Assembly (NCBI GenBank): GCA_007115705.1
Contig: QXEO01000236.1
Span: forward strand, 5,119,434 to 5,183,433
From: Dactylis glomerata
Taxonomy: Eukaryota; Streptophyta; Magnoliopsida; Poales; Poaceae
Length of the DNA stretch: 64,000 nucleotides
Reading direction: 5' to 3'
Shown: one piece after another, positions 54,133 to 64,000 of the stretch
How positions within the stretch are numbered: position 1 is the stretch's first letter
Layout of the letters: each line of letters starts with the position of its first letter
Translations under genes and position numbers: made by a program
The notes under the pieces: model-generated
Seen by the model: the letters and a program-made list of their open reading frames with translations, nothing else
Databases searched by the model: none
What the model was told of the DNA's origin: nothing

Positions 54133-57054
54133 TTTGCACTTTCTGCGCCTAGCTCAAAGGCGTTAAAGAAAAGCATTCTTGGGAGATAACCCATTGTTTT
54201 ACTTTCAGTTCTTTTTATTTTATTTGAGTCTTGGAAGTTATTACTACTTTAATAACCTCTCCTTATCCTTTTTATTTCGTTGTTGTGCCAAGACAAAGCT
54301 CTAATTTGAGTGAGGTAAGATTTGGGGATGTTGATGTCTCGAAACAGATTTCGGTGCTACACCATAAAAATTCATGAAAATTCTCAGAATATCTTATTGA
54401 CCTGAGATTTCTTGTGCATATGCCCCAGGTTATATCCAAACTTTCATTAGTTTTACACTTTTTGATTTGAGCAACAAAAAACCCTCGAAAAAATCGACCT
54501 TTGTCAGCTGTTCTGTTTTGACAGATTTCTGCCACTATTTGTGTTTGCCTCTCGATCGCTTTCTTTTTGAGTTCTTTTGATCACGGAACTTTTGGGGAAG
54601 TTTCTACAGTAGTATATGTTTTATATGTGATGGTTTTGAGTTGAAATCTGAACCAAAAAAGGGTTGATTCATTATTATGCTTACACTAATGTTGCTAATA
54701 GAATTGTGTTGAGTTTTGTATGAAGAAAGTTTTCAAGTGTACGGATTGGAGAATGATGAGATGAGTTGAAGAATGGACAAAAGCTCAAGCTTGGGGATGC
54801 CCACGCACCCCAAGAAATATTCAAGAGGTACAAGCGTCAAAGCTTGGGGATGCCCCCGAGGCACCCCTTCTTCATCGGCAAAAATCAGGTCACCTTTCAA
54901 CACACTATATTTTTATTGCTTCATGCACTATGCATTTTTCTTGGAGCATCTTTACTTTAGTTTTCAGTTTTATTTTGTTTTGTTTGCTGCAATAAATGGT
55001 TGGACCCCAACAAATTTCTTTTGGAGAAGTTGCCTTGCTTTTCATTTGCCAAGAACACTCTGTTTTTCACTCTTATCGTTCAACGAGTGTTCTCTTTTTC
55101 TAGAACTGCGTTTAGCTTTTATTTTTCGCCTTGATTTTTGTTCAGATCTTGTTATATCATTGCATCAAGGTGTATTTTTACCTCTGGTCCATATTGGTTT
55201 TCATCAAAAGAGTTGTTTCAAAAAGGTTCGAATGGTGTTGGAAAAGAGAAAAAAAATTCATGCAAAAAAGTGGTACAAAAAGGAGCTTGTTTAGACTGCG
55301 GCTTAGACTTTTGCATGTCGTGCTTGATATCGTTTTTATAGTATGCTTAGTGGTTTTGCTGTAGCATGACTTGTCTCAAATGACTGAGATTGCTTAATGT
55401 GCCTTTGAAAAAATCATGCGTTGTTTTTATTATTTGGAAGCATTATTTTGGTTTTCTCCTTGATGCTTTATTTGGGTTGACTTGGCACATGCTTACACAT
55501 GTTTGATTCATACAAAGTCGCCATAAGCCTCTATGATCATTTAGTTTTTGACTTTTGATGCCATCTTATGCTTCTCTTAATGATGTTTTGTCGCTATGCA
55601 TGATTATGGCCGTTATTGCTCTCTTAGTTGGTCGGTCCCAGTCTTTTGCTAGCCCTCATTTTGTACTGAGTATGAGCTCTACTCGTGCATCCAACTCCTA
55701 AAAACCAAGTTATTCCAATTTGTCCACCATAAATACCTATTAGCAATTTGCTATTCCAAAGTACATTTGACTTGCTTTTATCTATCCTTCAAATTAAACT
55801 CTTTTGGTGTTATGCGAAAATTGGTCAGTAAAGCTCTCACGAACCTGATGGCACACTTTATTTTTCTCGTACTTAAAAAATAAACATTGTGGCTCTCTTA
55901 TGTTGAGTTGTTATGCTTGCAAGTTGTAAGTTGGAAATTAGCCAAACCATACCGTCATGGGGTAAGCTTTCAACATTGCACTTCTTATTTGAGTTGATAT
56001 CGTGGTCTTTTGTTTATGGATACTCGCGATGTGAAATAAGTTGGGAATCTTGCGGGATCATGGAGTTTTTATATGTGTTAGGGAAACGCCTGGGCCGCTA
56101 ATCTAAGCCATGCATAATTCATGGTGGAAATTTATAGCATGTCCATAGTGAACATTCGACGACGCATCTCAAAATAAAAAGCTATACCAATGGTAAATAA
56201 AAGAGATGCCGAGGTGTTCATTGTCTATTTGTCCTATCATTTTGATGTGGGCTTGTTCCATGTCATCGGGCACAGAGGTACCCCATTGGCGGTTCTCGAT
56301 GATACTTGTATACTTACAATGACAAGAGCTTGCTTGGGATTCTAAGTCGAGTAGCATGAGGTTTGGGTATTCATACTTCACGGGACACGAGGTTTTCAAC
56401 TTATGATTTGTCAAGCATATGCTTCATAATTGTACTCGCATTAACTTTAACCATTCAAGATGCCTATGATGAGGGCAATGAGAGCTCAAAGCTAGTAAGT
56501 ACCATAATTTTTGAAGGTTTATAAAACTTACAATCACTGCTTCCCTCTGCGAATGGCCTTTCTTTTACTTTTATGTTGAGCCTCCACCTTCTACCTTTAT
56601 GCACCGTCTAAGAGAGCATAGTTGTCATTCTGAGTTTAATGTGCATAGTCCCAAAGTTTATCATTGATTGACTCATGATTTTGGTTTCACTTGTTCTTAA
56701 ATTATTTGTATCTAATCGCCCTCTTAAACTTGAAGGTGTCCTATGCATTTATGTCTTGCTCTCTCATGAAGGACAAGCTGAAAACCATTTGCATATTATT
56801 TGAACACATGTTTGACTTTCATTGTTTCATTTTCATGATCTTTCATTTGTGTTCATTTTCATGTTATAACATGGTTGCTAAGTTTCTTCTATCAAGATTA
56901 TGTCTTTCATGCCCATGTTTTAAGTTCTTTTGATCCCAGCACTCAATGCTTACATAGATGATCAAGATTGTGTTGGTGCATGTCACCTCAAAAATCATTT
57001 CTTTTGTTATCACTTACCTACTCGAGGACGAGCAGGAGTTAAGCTTGGGGATGC
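54133..57054 (+). other. 3' internal region of unit D
   Basis: Non-coding and near identical in plan to 60423-63358. PPT-like AAGCTTGGGGATGC occurs near 54787 and 54839 and at the real tract 57041-57054. Confidence 0.85.
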
Positions 57055-58170
57055 TGATACGTCTCAAATGTATCTATAATTTTTGATGCTCCATGCTTGT
57101 TCTTACACCATTTGCTTAGTGTTTTGTTACACTTCGTGGCGTTTTTATGCATTTTCCGGGACTAACCTATTAACAAGATGCCACGGTGCCAGTTCCCTGT
57201 TTTCTGCTATTTTTGTGTTTCAGAAAAGTTACACAGGAAATATTCTCGGAATTGGACGAAACAAAAGCCAAACATCTAGATATTTAATGAAGCTTCTAGA
57301 AGTCCGAAGAGGAGATGGAGGGGGGCCACGGGGTGGCCACACCTCCAGGGGGCACGGCCTACCCCTGGCCCACGCCGCCCTGTGGTGAGGGCCCCCTAGC
57401 CCACCTCTGGCGCTGCCCCTTTGCCTATAAAGACCCCCCGACGGGAAAAACCTAAAGACCCGATCAATTTTCCAGAAACACATCGCGATCCGCCACCGTC
57501 ATCGACCTGAGATCGGGAGGGTCCAGAAGCTCTTCCCGGCACCCTGCCGGAGAGGGGAATCGTCACCGGAGGTCTTCTTCATCGCCATGCTTGCCTCCGG
57601 CGTGATGAGTGAGTAGTCTACCTTGGACTATGGGTCCATAGCAGTAGCTAGATGGTTGTCTTCTCCACCATGTGCTCCATGTTTAGATCTTTATTCTATC
57701 AATTGCCCAACTATAATTTGTTTACCCAGCATGTTGTTATTTATTTTATGGAGAGACACCACAAGTGAACTGTGGACCCCGGTCCAATTTCCTTTACATT
57801 GTTACACCGTTTTACTATTACTCGCACTGTTTACTTTCTCGCATACTACTATTGCTTTCCACTCGATACGATCATACCTTTGTTTACAGTAAACCAGTGA
57901 GATTGACAACCTCATCGTAAGTTGGCAGCAAAGTACTTGGTTGTGTTGTGTGTAGGTTCCGCGTTGCTACTAGTTGATGACGCACCAACAAGTGTCATAA
58001 ACGGCGCCCTTGCTGGAGTGTCACGAAGCTAGCAAGCATCACCTTCTTAAGTTTGGCTCTTTCCTACTGGATCGACAAACCTCGGTTTCTTACTAAGGGA
58101 AAACTTGCTACTGTGCTCATCATACCTTCCTCTTGGGGTTCCCAACTGGGTGGTCATCCTGCCTGCATCA
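57055..58170 (+). repeat. Shared middle LTR of D-E, with a 0.5 kb internal deletion
   Basis: Begins TGATACGTCTCAAATG and ends CTGCATCA. Compared with the 43509 LTR it lacks about 515 bp between GTTTAGATCT and TTATTCTATC (junction near 57690), with ATCT at both break points. It serves as 3' LTR of D and 5' LTR of E. Confidence 0.85.
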
Positions 58171-58181
58171 AGCTAATTTTC

Positions 58182-58199
58182 TGGCACCATTGCCGGGGA
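58182..58199 (+). promoter_or_regulatory. Primer binding site of unit E
   Basis: TGGCACCATTGCCGGGGA, two bases off the tRNA-Asp complement, 11 bp inside the LTR. Confidence 0.85.
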
Positions 58200-58359
58200 A
58201 AAAGAAGACTTCTGCAAGGGGAGTTTCGCATGCACATCCTTTACTTTGTTTTAATTTTGCTTTACTTTATTTTTACTTGCATCATCTTTATCAAAAGTAC
58301 AAAAAAATTAGTTTCCTATTAGTTGTTATTTTTGCTTGTCTGCTTTTAGCTTTGCTAGA

Positions 58360-60422
58360 ATGGGTACTCAAGAGAACACCAAGTTGTGTGATTTTACTAG
58401 CACTAATAATAGTGATTTTATCTGCACTCCTATTGCGCCACCTGCTCCTGCTGCGAATTTTTATGAGATTAAACCTGCTTTATTGAACCTTGTTATGAAA
58501 GAGCAATTTTCTGGTGCTAGTACTGATGATGTTACAGCTCATCTCCACAATTTTGTTGAGCCATGTGAGATGCAGAAATATAAGGATGTAGAAGGTGATA
58601 TTATTAAGCTTAAGTTGTTTTCTTTTTCTTTGAGATGAAAAGCTAAGGATTGGTTGCTATCTTTGCCTAGAAATAGTATTGATTCTTGGGTTAAGTGTAA
58701 GGATGCTTTTATTGGAAAATACTATCCTCCTGCTAAGATTATAGCTTTGCATAGTGATATCATGAAGTTTAGACAGTTTGATAATGAACATGTTGCTCAA
58801 GCTTGGGAAAGAATGAAATCTATGATAAAGAATTGCCCTACTCATGGACTGACTACTTGGATGATTGTCCAAACTTTTTATGCAGGACTGAATTTTTCTT
58901 CAAGAAACCTATTGGATTCAGCTGCTGGAGGCACTTTTATGTCCCTTACCTTGGGCGCTGCAACAAAGCTCCTTGACAACATGATGGTAAATTATTCTGA
59001 ATGGCACATCGAGAGAGCTCCACAAGGTAAGTAGGTAAATTATGTTGAGGAAACCTCTTCTTGAGTAATAAGATTGATGCTATTATGCTTATGCTTTCTA
59101 ATGATAGGACTCATGTAGATCCTAATAATGTTCCTTTGGCCTCTTTGGTTGCTCAAGAAGAGCATGTTGATGTAAACTTCATTAGAAATAATAATTTTAA
59201 TAACAATGCTTATAGAAACAATTTTGCTAGTAACAATTATAGGCCGTATCCTTCTACCAACGGTAATGGTTATGGTAACTCTTATGGTAATTCCTCCAAC
59301 AACACTAGGGCCGCTCCCTCTGAGCTTGAGGTAATGCTCAAGGACTTCATCGGTAAGCAAACTGCTTTTAATAAGTCTGTTGAGGAAAAGTTAGGCAAAA
59401 TTGATATTCTTGCTTCTAAAGTTGATAGCCTTGCTCTTGATGATGAACTTCTGAAACTAAAAGTGTTGCCTAATGAGGTGAAAGAGAACAATACTTTTGC
59501 CACTGCTAATGCTATCCAAGTTAGAATTGATGAAAATGTTAGGACGTTAGCAGAATTGCATGCCAGGTGGGAAAGAGAAGATGAGATGGCTAGAAAGATG
59601 AAGGTATGTACCATTACTACCTCTAATGATGTTTTTCCAAATGCTAGCAATCCTCTTACTTTGATTGGTGTAGAGAAAACTCCTACTCCTTGTGTTAAAA
59701 AGCCCAAAACAGCAAAAACTTTTTCTCAAAAGAGCGCTGAATTTTTTTGGAGTGTAGGAGATGATAGCTCTATTTATTTTAATGATTTTGATGTTGATGG
59801 CTGCAATATATCTGAAGTTATTTTGTTCTTGCAAAAGCTTGCTTTGAGTCCTAATGCTAGACCTATAAATGTTGCTTTTACTAAGCATATTACCAATGCT
59901 CTCATGAAAATTAGGGATGAAAAGTTGAAGCAAAAAGCTTCTATTCCCAAGAAGTTAGAAGATGGTTGGGAACCCATCATTGATATGCATGTTAATGGTT
60001 TTGATTTCCATGCTTTATGTGATCTAGGTGCTAGTATTTCTATTATGCCTAGAAAGATTTATGACATGCTTGATTTACCACCGCTTGAAAAGTGTTATTA
60101 TGATGTTCCTATTGCTGATGTTGCTAAGAAGATACCTTTGGGAAGGATTTATGATGTTCTTATTATGGTTAACAATAGCCTTGTTCCCGTTGATTTTCTT
60201 GTTATGGATGTTGAATGCAATGCGTCATGTCCTATTATTTTGGGAAGACCCTTTCTTCGAACTGTAGGTGCCATCATTGATATGAGGGAAGGCACCATCA
60301 AATATCAATTCCCACTCAAGAAAGGTATAGAATACTTCCCTAGAAAGAGGAAGAAATTACTTTTTGACTCTATTCTTAGAGCAAATTATGAACTTGATGC
60401 TTCATCGCTTGATATTACTTGA
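58360..60422 (+). pseudogene. Damaged Athila-like gag-protease of unit E
   Basis: Starts MGTQENTKLCDF, close to element B's product. Breaks are TGA at 58636-58638 (where B has Arg), TAG at 59032-59034 (where B has Lys) and a one-base loss near 59063. After that the frame is open for 453 codons, with CDLGASISIMPRKIYD (protease), PIILGRPFLR and the ending DASSLDIT. No pol follows. The kinds of damage (a CpG-type change, a transversion, an indel) are those of ordinary decay. Confidence 0.92.
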
Positions 60423-63358
60423 TTTGCACTTTCTGCGCCTAGCTCAAAGGCGTTAAAGAAACGCACTCTTGGGAGATAACCCATTGTTTTACTTTCAGTT
60501 CTTTTTCTTTTATTTGAGTCTTGGAAGTTATAACTACTGTAATAACCGCTCCTTATCCTTTTTATTTCGTTGTTGTGCCAAGAGAAACCTCTAATTTGAG
60601 TGAGGTGAGATTTGGGGATGTTCCTGTCCTGAAACAGATTTCGGTGCTGCACCGTAAAAATTCGTGAAAATTCTCAAAATATCTTTTTGACCTGCGATTT
60701 CTTGTGCATATGCCCTAGGTTATATCCAAACTTTCATTAGGTATACACTTTTTGATTTGAGCAACAGAAAACCCTCAAAAAATCGACATTTGTCAGTTGT
60801 TCTGTTTTGACAGATTTCTGCCACTATTTGTGTTTGCCTCTCTATCGCTTTCTTTTTAAGTTCTTTTGATCACGGAACTTTTGGGGAAGTTTTCTACAGT
60901 AGTATATGCTTTATATGTGGTGGTTTTGAGTTGAAATCTGAAGCAAAAAGGGGTTGATTTATTATTATGCTTATACTAATATTGCTAATAGAATTGTGTT
61001 TAGTTTTGTATGAAGGAAGTTTTCAAGTGTAGGGATTGGAGAATGATGAGATGAGTTGAAGAATGGACAAAAGATCAAGCTTGGGGATGCCCATGTCACC
61101 CCAAGAAATATCCAAGAGGTACAAGCATCAAAGCTTGGGGATGCCCCCGAGGCACCCCTTCTTCATCGGCAGAAATCAGGTCACCTATCAACACACTATA
61201 TTTTTATTGCTTCATGCACTATGCATTTTTCTTGGAGCGTCAGTTGATTTATTTTTCAGTTTAGTTTAGTTTTGTTTGCTGCAATAAATGGTTGGACCCC
61301 AACAAATTTCTTTTGGAGAAGTTGCCTTGCTTTTCATTTGCCAAGAATACTCCGTTTTTCACTCTTATCGTTCAACGAGTGTTCCCTTTTTCTAGAACCG
61401 CGTTTAGCTTTCATTTTACGCCTTGATTTTTGTTCAGATCTTGTTATATCTTTATATCAAGGTGTATTTTGACCTCTGGTTCATGTTGGTTTTCATCAAA
61501 AGAGTTGTTTCAAAAAAGGTTCTAATGGTGTTGGAAAAGAGAAAAAATTTCTTGCAAAAAAGTGGTACAAAAAGGAGCTTGTTTAGACTGCGACTTAAGC
61601 TTTTGCATGTCGTGCTTGATGTTGTTTTGATAGTATGCTTAGTGGTTTTGTTGTAGCATGACTTGTCTCAAATGACTGAGATTGCTTAATGAGCCTTTGA
61701 AAAAATCATGCGTTGTTTTTATTATTTGGAAGCATTTAATTTGGTTTTCTCCTTGATGCTTTATTTGGGTTGACTTGGCGCATGCTTATAACATGTTTGA
61801 CTCATACAAAGTCGCCATAAGCCTCTATGATCATTTAGTTTTTGACTTTTGATGCCATCTTATGCTTCTCTTAATGATGTTTTATCGCTATGCATGATTA
61901 TCGCCGTTATTGCTCTCTTAGTTGGTCGCTCCCAGTCTTTTGCTAGCCTTCATTTTGTACTGAGTATGAGATCTACTCGTGCATCCAACTCCCAAAAACC
62001 AAGTTGTTCCAATGTGTCCACCATACATACCTATTAGCAATTTTCTATTCCAAAGTATATTTGACTTGCTTTTATCTATCCTTCAAATTAAACTCTTTTG
62101 GTGTTATGCGAAAATTGGTCAGTAAAGCTCTCACGAACCAGATGGCACACTTTACTTTTCTCGTTCTTAAAATTTTGACATTGTGGCTCTCTTATGTTGA
62201 GTTGTTATGCTTGCAAGTTGTAAGTTGGAAATTAGCCAAACCATGCCGTCATGGGGTAAGCTTTCAACATTGCACTTCTTATTTGAGTTGATATCGTGAT
62301 CTTTTGTTTATGGATACTCGCGATGTGAAATAAATTGGGAATCTTGTGGGATCATGGAGTTTGCATACGTGTTAGAGAAACGCCTGGGCCGCTAATCTAA
62401 GCCATGCATAATTCATGGTGGAAATTGACAGCATGCCCATAGTGAACATTCGACAACGCATCTCAAAATAAAAAGCTATACCAATGGTAAATAAAAGAGA
62501 TGCTGAGGTTTTCATTATCTGTTTGTCCTGTCATTTTGATGTGGGCTTGTTCCATGTCACCGGGCACGGAGGTACCCCGTGAGCGGTTCTCGATGATACG
62601 TGTATACTTACAATGACAAGAGCTTGCTTGGGACTCTAAGTCGAGTAGCATGAGGTTTGGGTATTCATACTTCACGGGACACGAGGTTTTCAACTTATGA
62701 TTTGTCAAGCATATGCTTCATAATTGTACTCACATTAACTTTAACCATTCAAGATGCCTATGATGGGGGCAATGAGAGCTCAAAGCTAGTAAGTACCATA
62801 ATTTTTGAAGGTTTATAAAACTTGCAATCACTGCTTCCCTCTGCGAAGGACCTTTCTTTTACTTTTATGTTGAGTCTCCACCTTCTACCTTTATGCACCG
62901 TCTAAGAGAGCATAGTTGTCATTCTGAGTTTAATATGCATAGTCCCAATGTTTATCATTGATTGACTCATGATTTTGGTTTCACTTGTTCTTAAATTATT
63001 TGTATCTAGTTGCCCTCTTAAACTTGAAGGTGTCCTATGCATTTATGTTTTGCTCTCTCATGAAGGACAAGCTAAAAATCATTTGCTATGTTTTTGCATA
63101 TGATTTGAACACACGTTTGACTTTCATTGTTTCATTTTCATGATCTTTTATTTGTGTTCATTTTTATGTTATAACATGGTTGCTAAGTTTCTTCTATCAA
63201 GATTATATCTTTCATGCCCATGTTTAAGTTCTTTTGATCCCAGCACTCAATGCTTTACACAGATGATCAAGATTGTGTTGGTGCGTGTCACTTCAAAAAT
63301 TATTCTTTTATTATCACTTACCTACTCGAGGACGAGCAGGAGTTAAGCTTGGGGATGC
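60423..63358 (+). other. 3' internal region of unit E
   Basis: Non-coding family region. PPT-like AAGCTTGGGGATGC is near 61077 and 61131 and the real tract ends at 63358. Small ORFs in it are not supported. Confidence 0.85.
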
Positions 63359-63380
63359 TGATACGTCTCAAACGTATCTA
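63359..63380 (+). repeat. First 22 bases of the third D-E LTR, then broken off
   Basis: TGATACGTCTCAAACGTATC begins the expected 3' LTR of E. After TA at 63379-63380 the sequence changes to a Stowaway-like end. Confidence 0.8.
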
Positions 63381-63402
63381 CTCCCTCCGGTACGAAATAG
63401 AT
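63379..63402. mobile_element. Stowaway/mariner-like terminus
   Basis: TACTCCCTCCGGTACGAAAT has the TA target and the CTCCCTCCG start common to grass Stowaway MITEs. A matching right end is not seen in the window, so this may be a fragment or a breakpoint. Confidence 0.55.
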
Positions 63403-64000
63403 GACGCACGGTTGTTTTCGCAAAAAAAAACCCTGACAAACTTCCGACCAAACCAGCCATCCACGCCGACCGGCCCTCTTCCTTGCTCTCTCCCTTGCTC
63501 TCTTCTAGACACTGCCCGCCGCCTGCCACCGCCGCCTTTCTCCCCCTGCGTCGTGCTGCTGCCCCCCTCTTCCTCTTCCTCCTCGTTGTCGTCCTCTTCC
63601 TCCCACTCCTCGCATAAATCCGCTCTTCCACTCGCTCCCCGCCCGTGGACCGACCTGTAGGCAAAGGTCAAACTTTTGTGCGGGGGCGCTAGACCTGCGA
63701 GCGGCGGTGCGGGATCTGCGTGCTGCTGCCTCCTCGAGCTCCTGCCTTCCCGAGCTCTTGCCAGAGTGTTGCCTCGCCGAGCTCCGGCCAGACGGAGGGA
63801 CATGGCGCAGCCGCCAAGACGGGTCCCCTGAGCTCGTCTCCGTCGTCCACGAGCGGCAGCCTCGGCTTCTACGTCATGCACCGCATGGCACCTCCTTACT
63901 ATGTAGGCGCCCAAAGAGATCCCTAAATTTCCACAGGCGCCCAAGGAGATCCCTCGATTACCACTGTATTTGTGGGTGAGTGGCTAAAGTGGTTGTACAC
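63403..64000. other. C/T-rich then mixed sequence at the window edge
   Basis: A strongly pyrimidine-rich stretch (63470-63620) opens frames on both strands without a domain. AGGCGCCCAA.GAGATCCCT is repeated at about 63906 and 63938. It may be the edge of a gene or another element beyond the window. Confidence 0.35.

Noticed and set aside
63250..63944. 136- and 188-codon frames at the right edge
   Set aside because: Low-complexity C/T-rich or Glu/Arg-rich translation without a domain; the first also runs across the LTR/MITE junction.

Overview
This window looks like an intergenic block from a large grass genome (subfamily Pooideae, most likely Triticeae or a close relative). It is almost wholly nested LTR retrotransposons. 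The clues are the Athila-like LTRs that begin TGATACGTCT on their coding strand, an exact tRNA-Asp primer site, Tat-lineage Ty3/gypsy elements whose antisense genes lie between pol and the 3' LTR, LINE remnants, a Stowaway-like terminus and a MITE. No tRNA, rRNA or CRISPR was seen. The species cannot be fixed from the sequence alone.

Left block (1-25080): one host gene resembling the DUF295 / KIB-type beta-propeller family starts at ATG 1042 and ends at 21636. Only 16 nt after its ATG it is split by a giant, coding-free LTR of about 5.6 kb (1058-19482, TSD TGGGT on both sides). That LTR is split by a very young, complete Tat-type retrotransposon (3635-16462, TSD GCTTG). The Tat element is coded on the minus strand (gag, protease, RT / two RNase H / integrase) and carries a six-exon plus-strand gene of the Transposase_28 type. 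The host gene keeps its splice-frame logic but also has two in-frame TAA codons, so it is a pseudogene. A truncated LINE follows at about 23995-24850.

Middle block (25086-38714): a short-LTR, initiator-Met-primed, coding-poor element (A) holds an Athila-like element (B, 26475-37860, TSD GTAGG) with an intact gag-protease ORF but no pol. B holds a solo LTR (G, TSD GTCTC), which holds another solo LTR of the same family (H, TSD TCTCA).

Right block (39280-64000): a degenerate LINE, then the 3' part of a second Tat element (F, 40478-43508). F carries, in the same antisense slot, an unrelated gene: a 162-residue protein with an AHL-type AT-hook and a B3 DNA-binding domain. F is cut by a composite of two Athila-like units sharing a middle LTR (D-E, 43509 to about 63380). 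The first D LTR is cut by element C (45132-53109, TSD ATCTA). C is cut by a 965-bp near-perfect inverted repeat made of two Tat LTRs facing opposite ways (50300-51264, TSD CCAAG).

The most interesting signals are the two unrelated antisense cargo genes in one Tat slot, the integrated LTR palindrome, PPT-like copies inside both lineages, and five amber codons in Tat genes that all fit CAG-to-TAG change. All calls come from reading the sequence; no database search was run.
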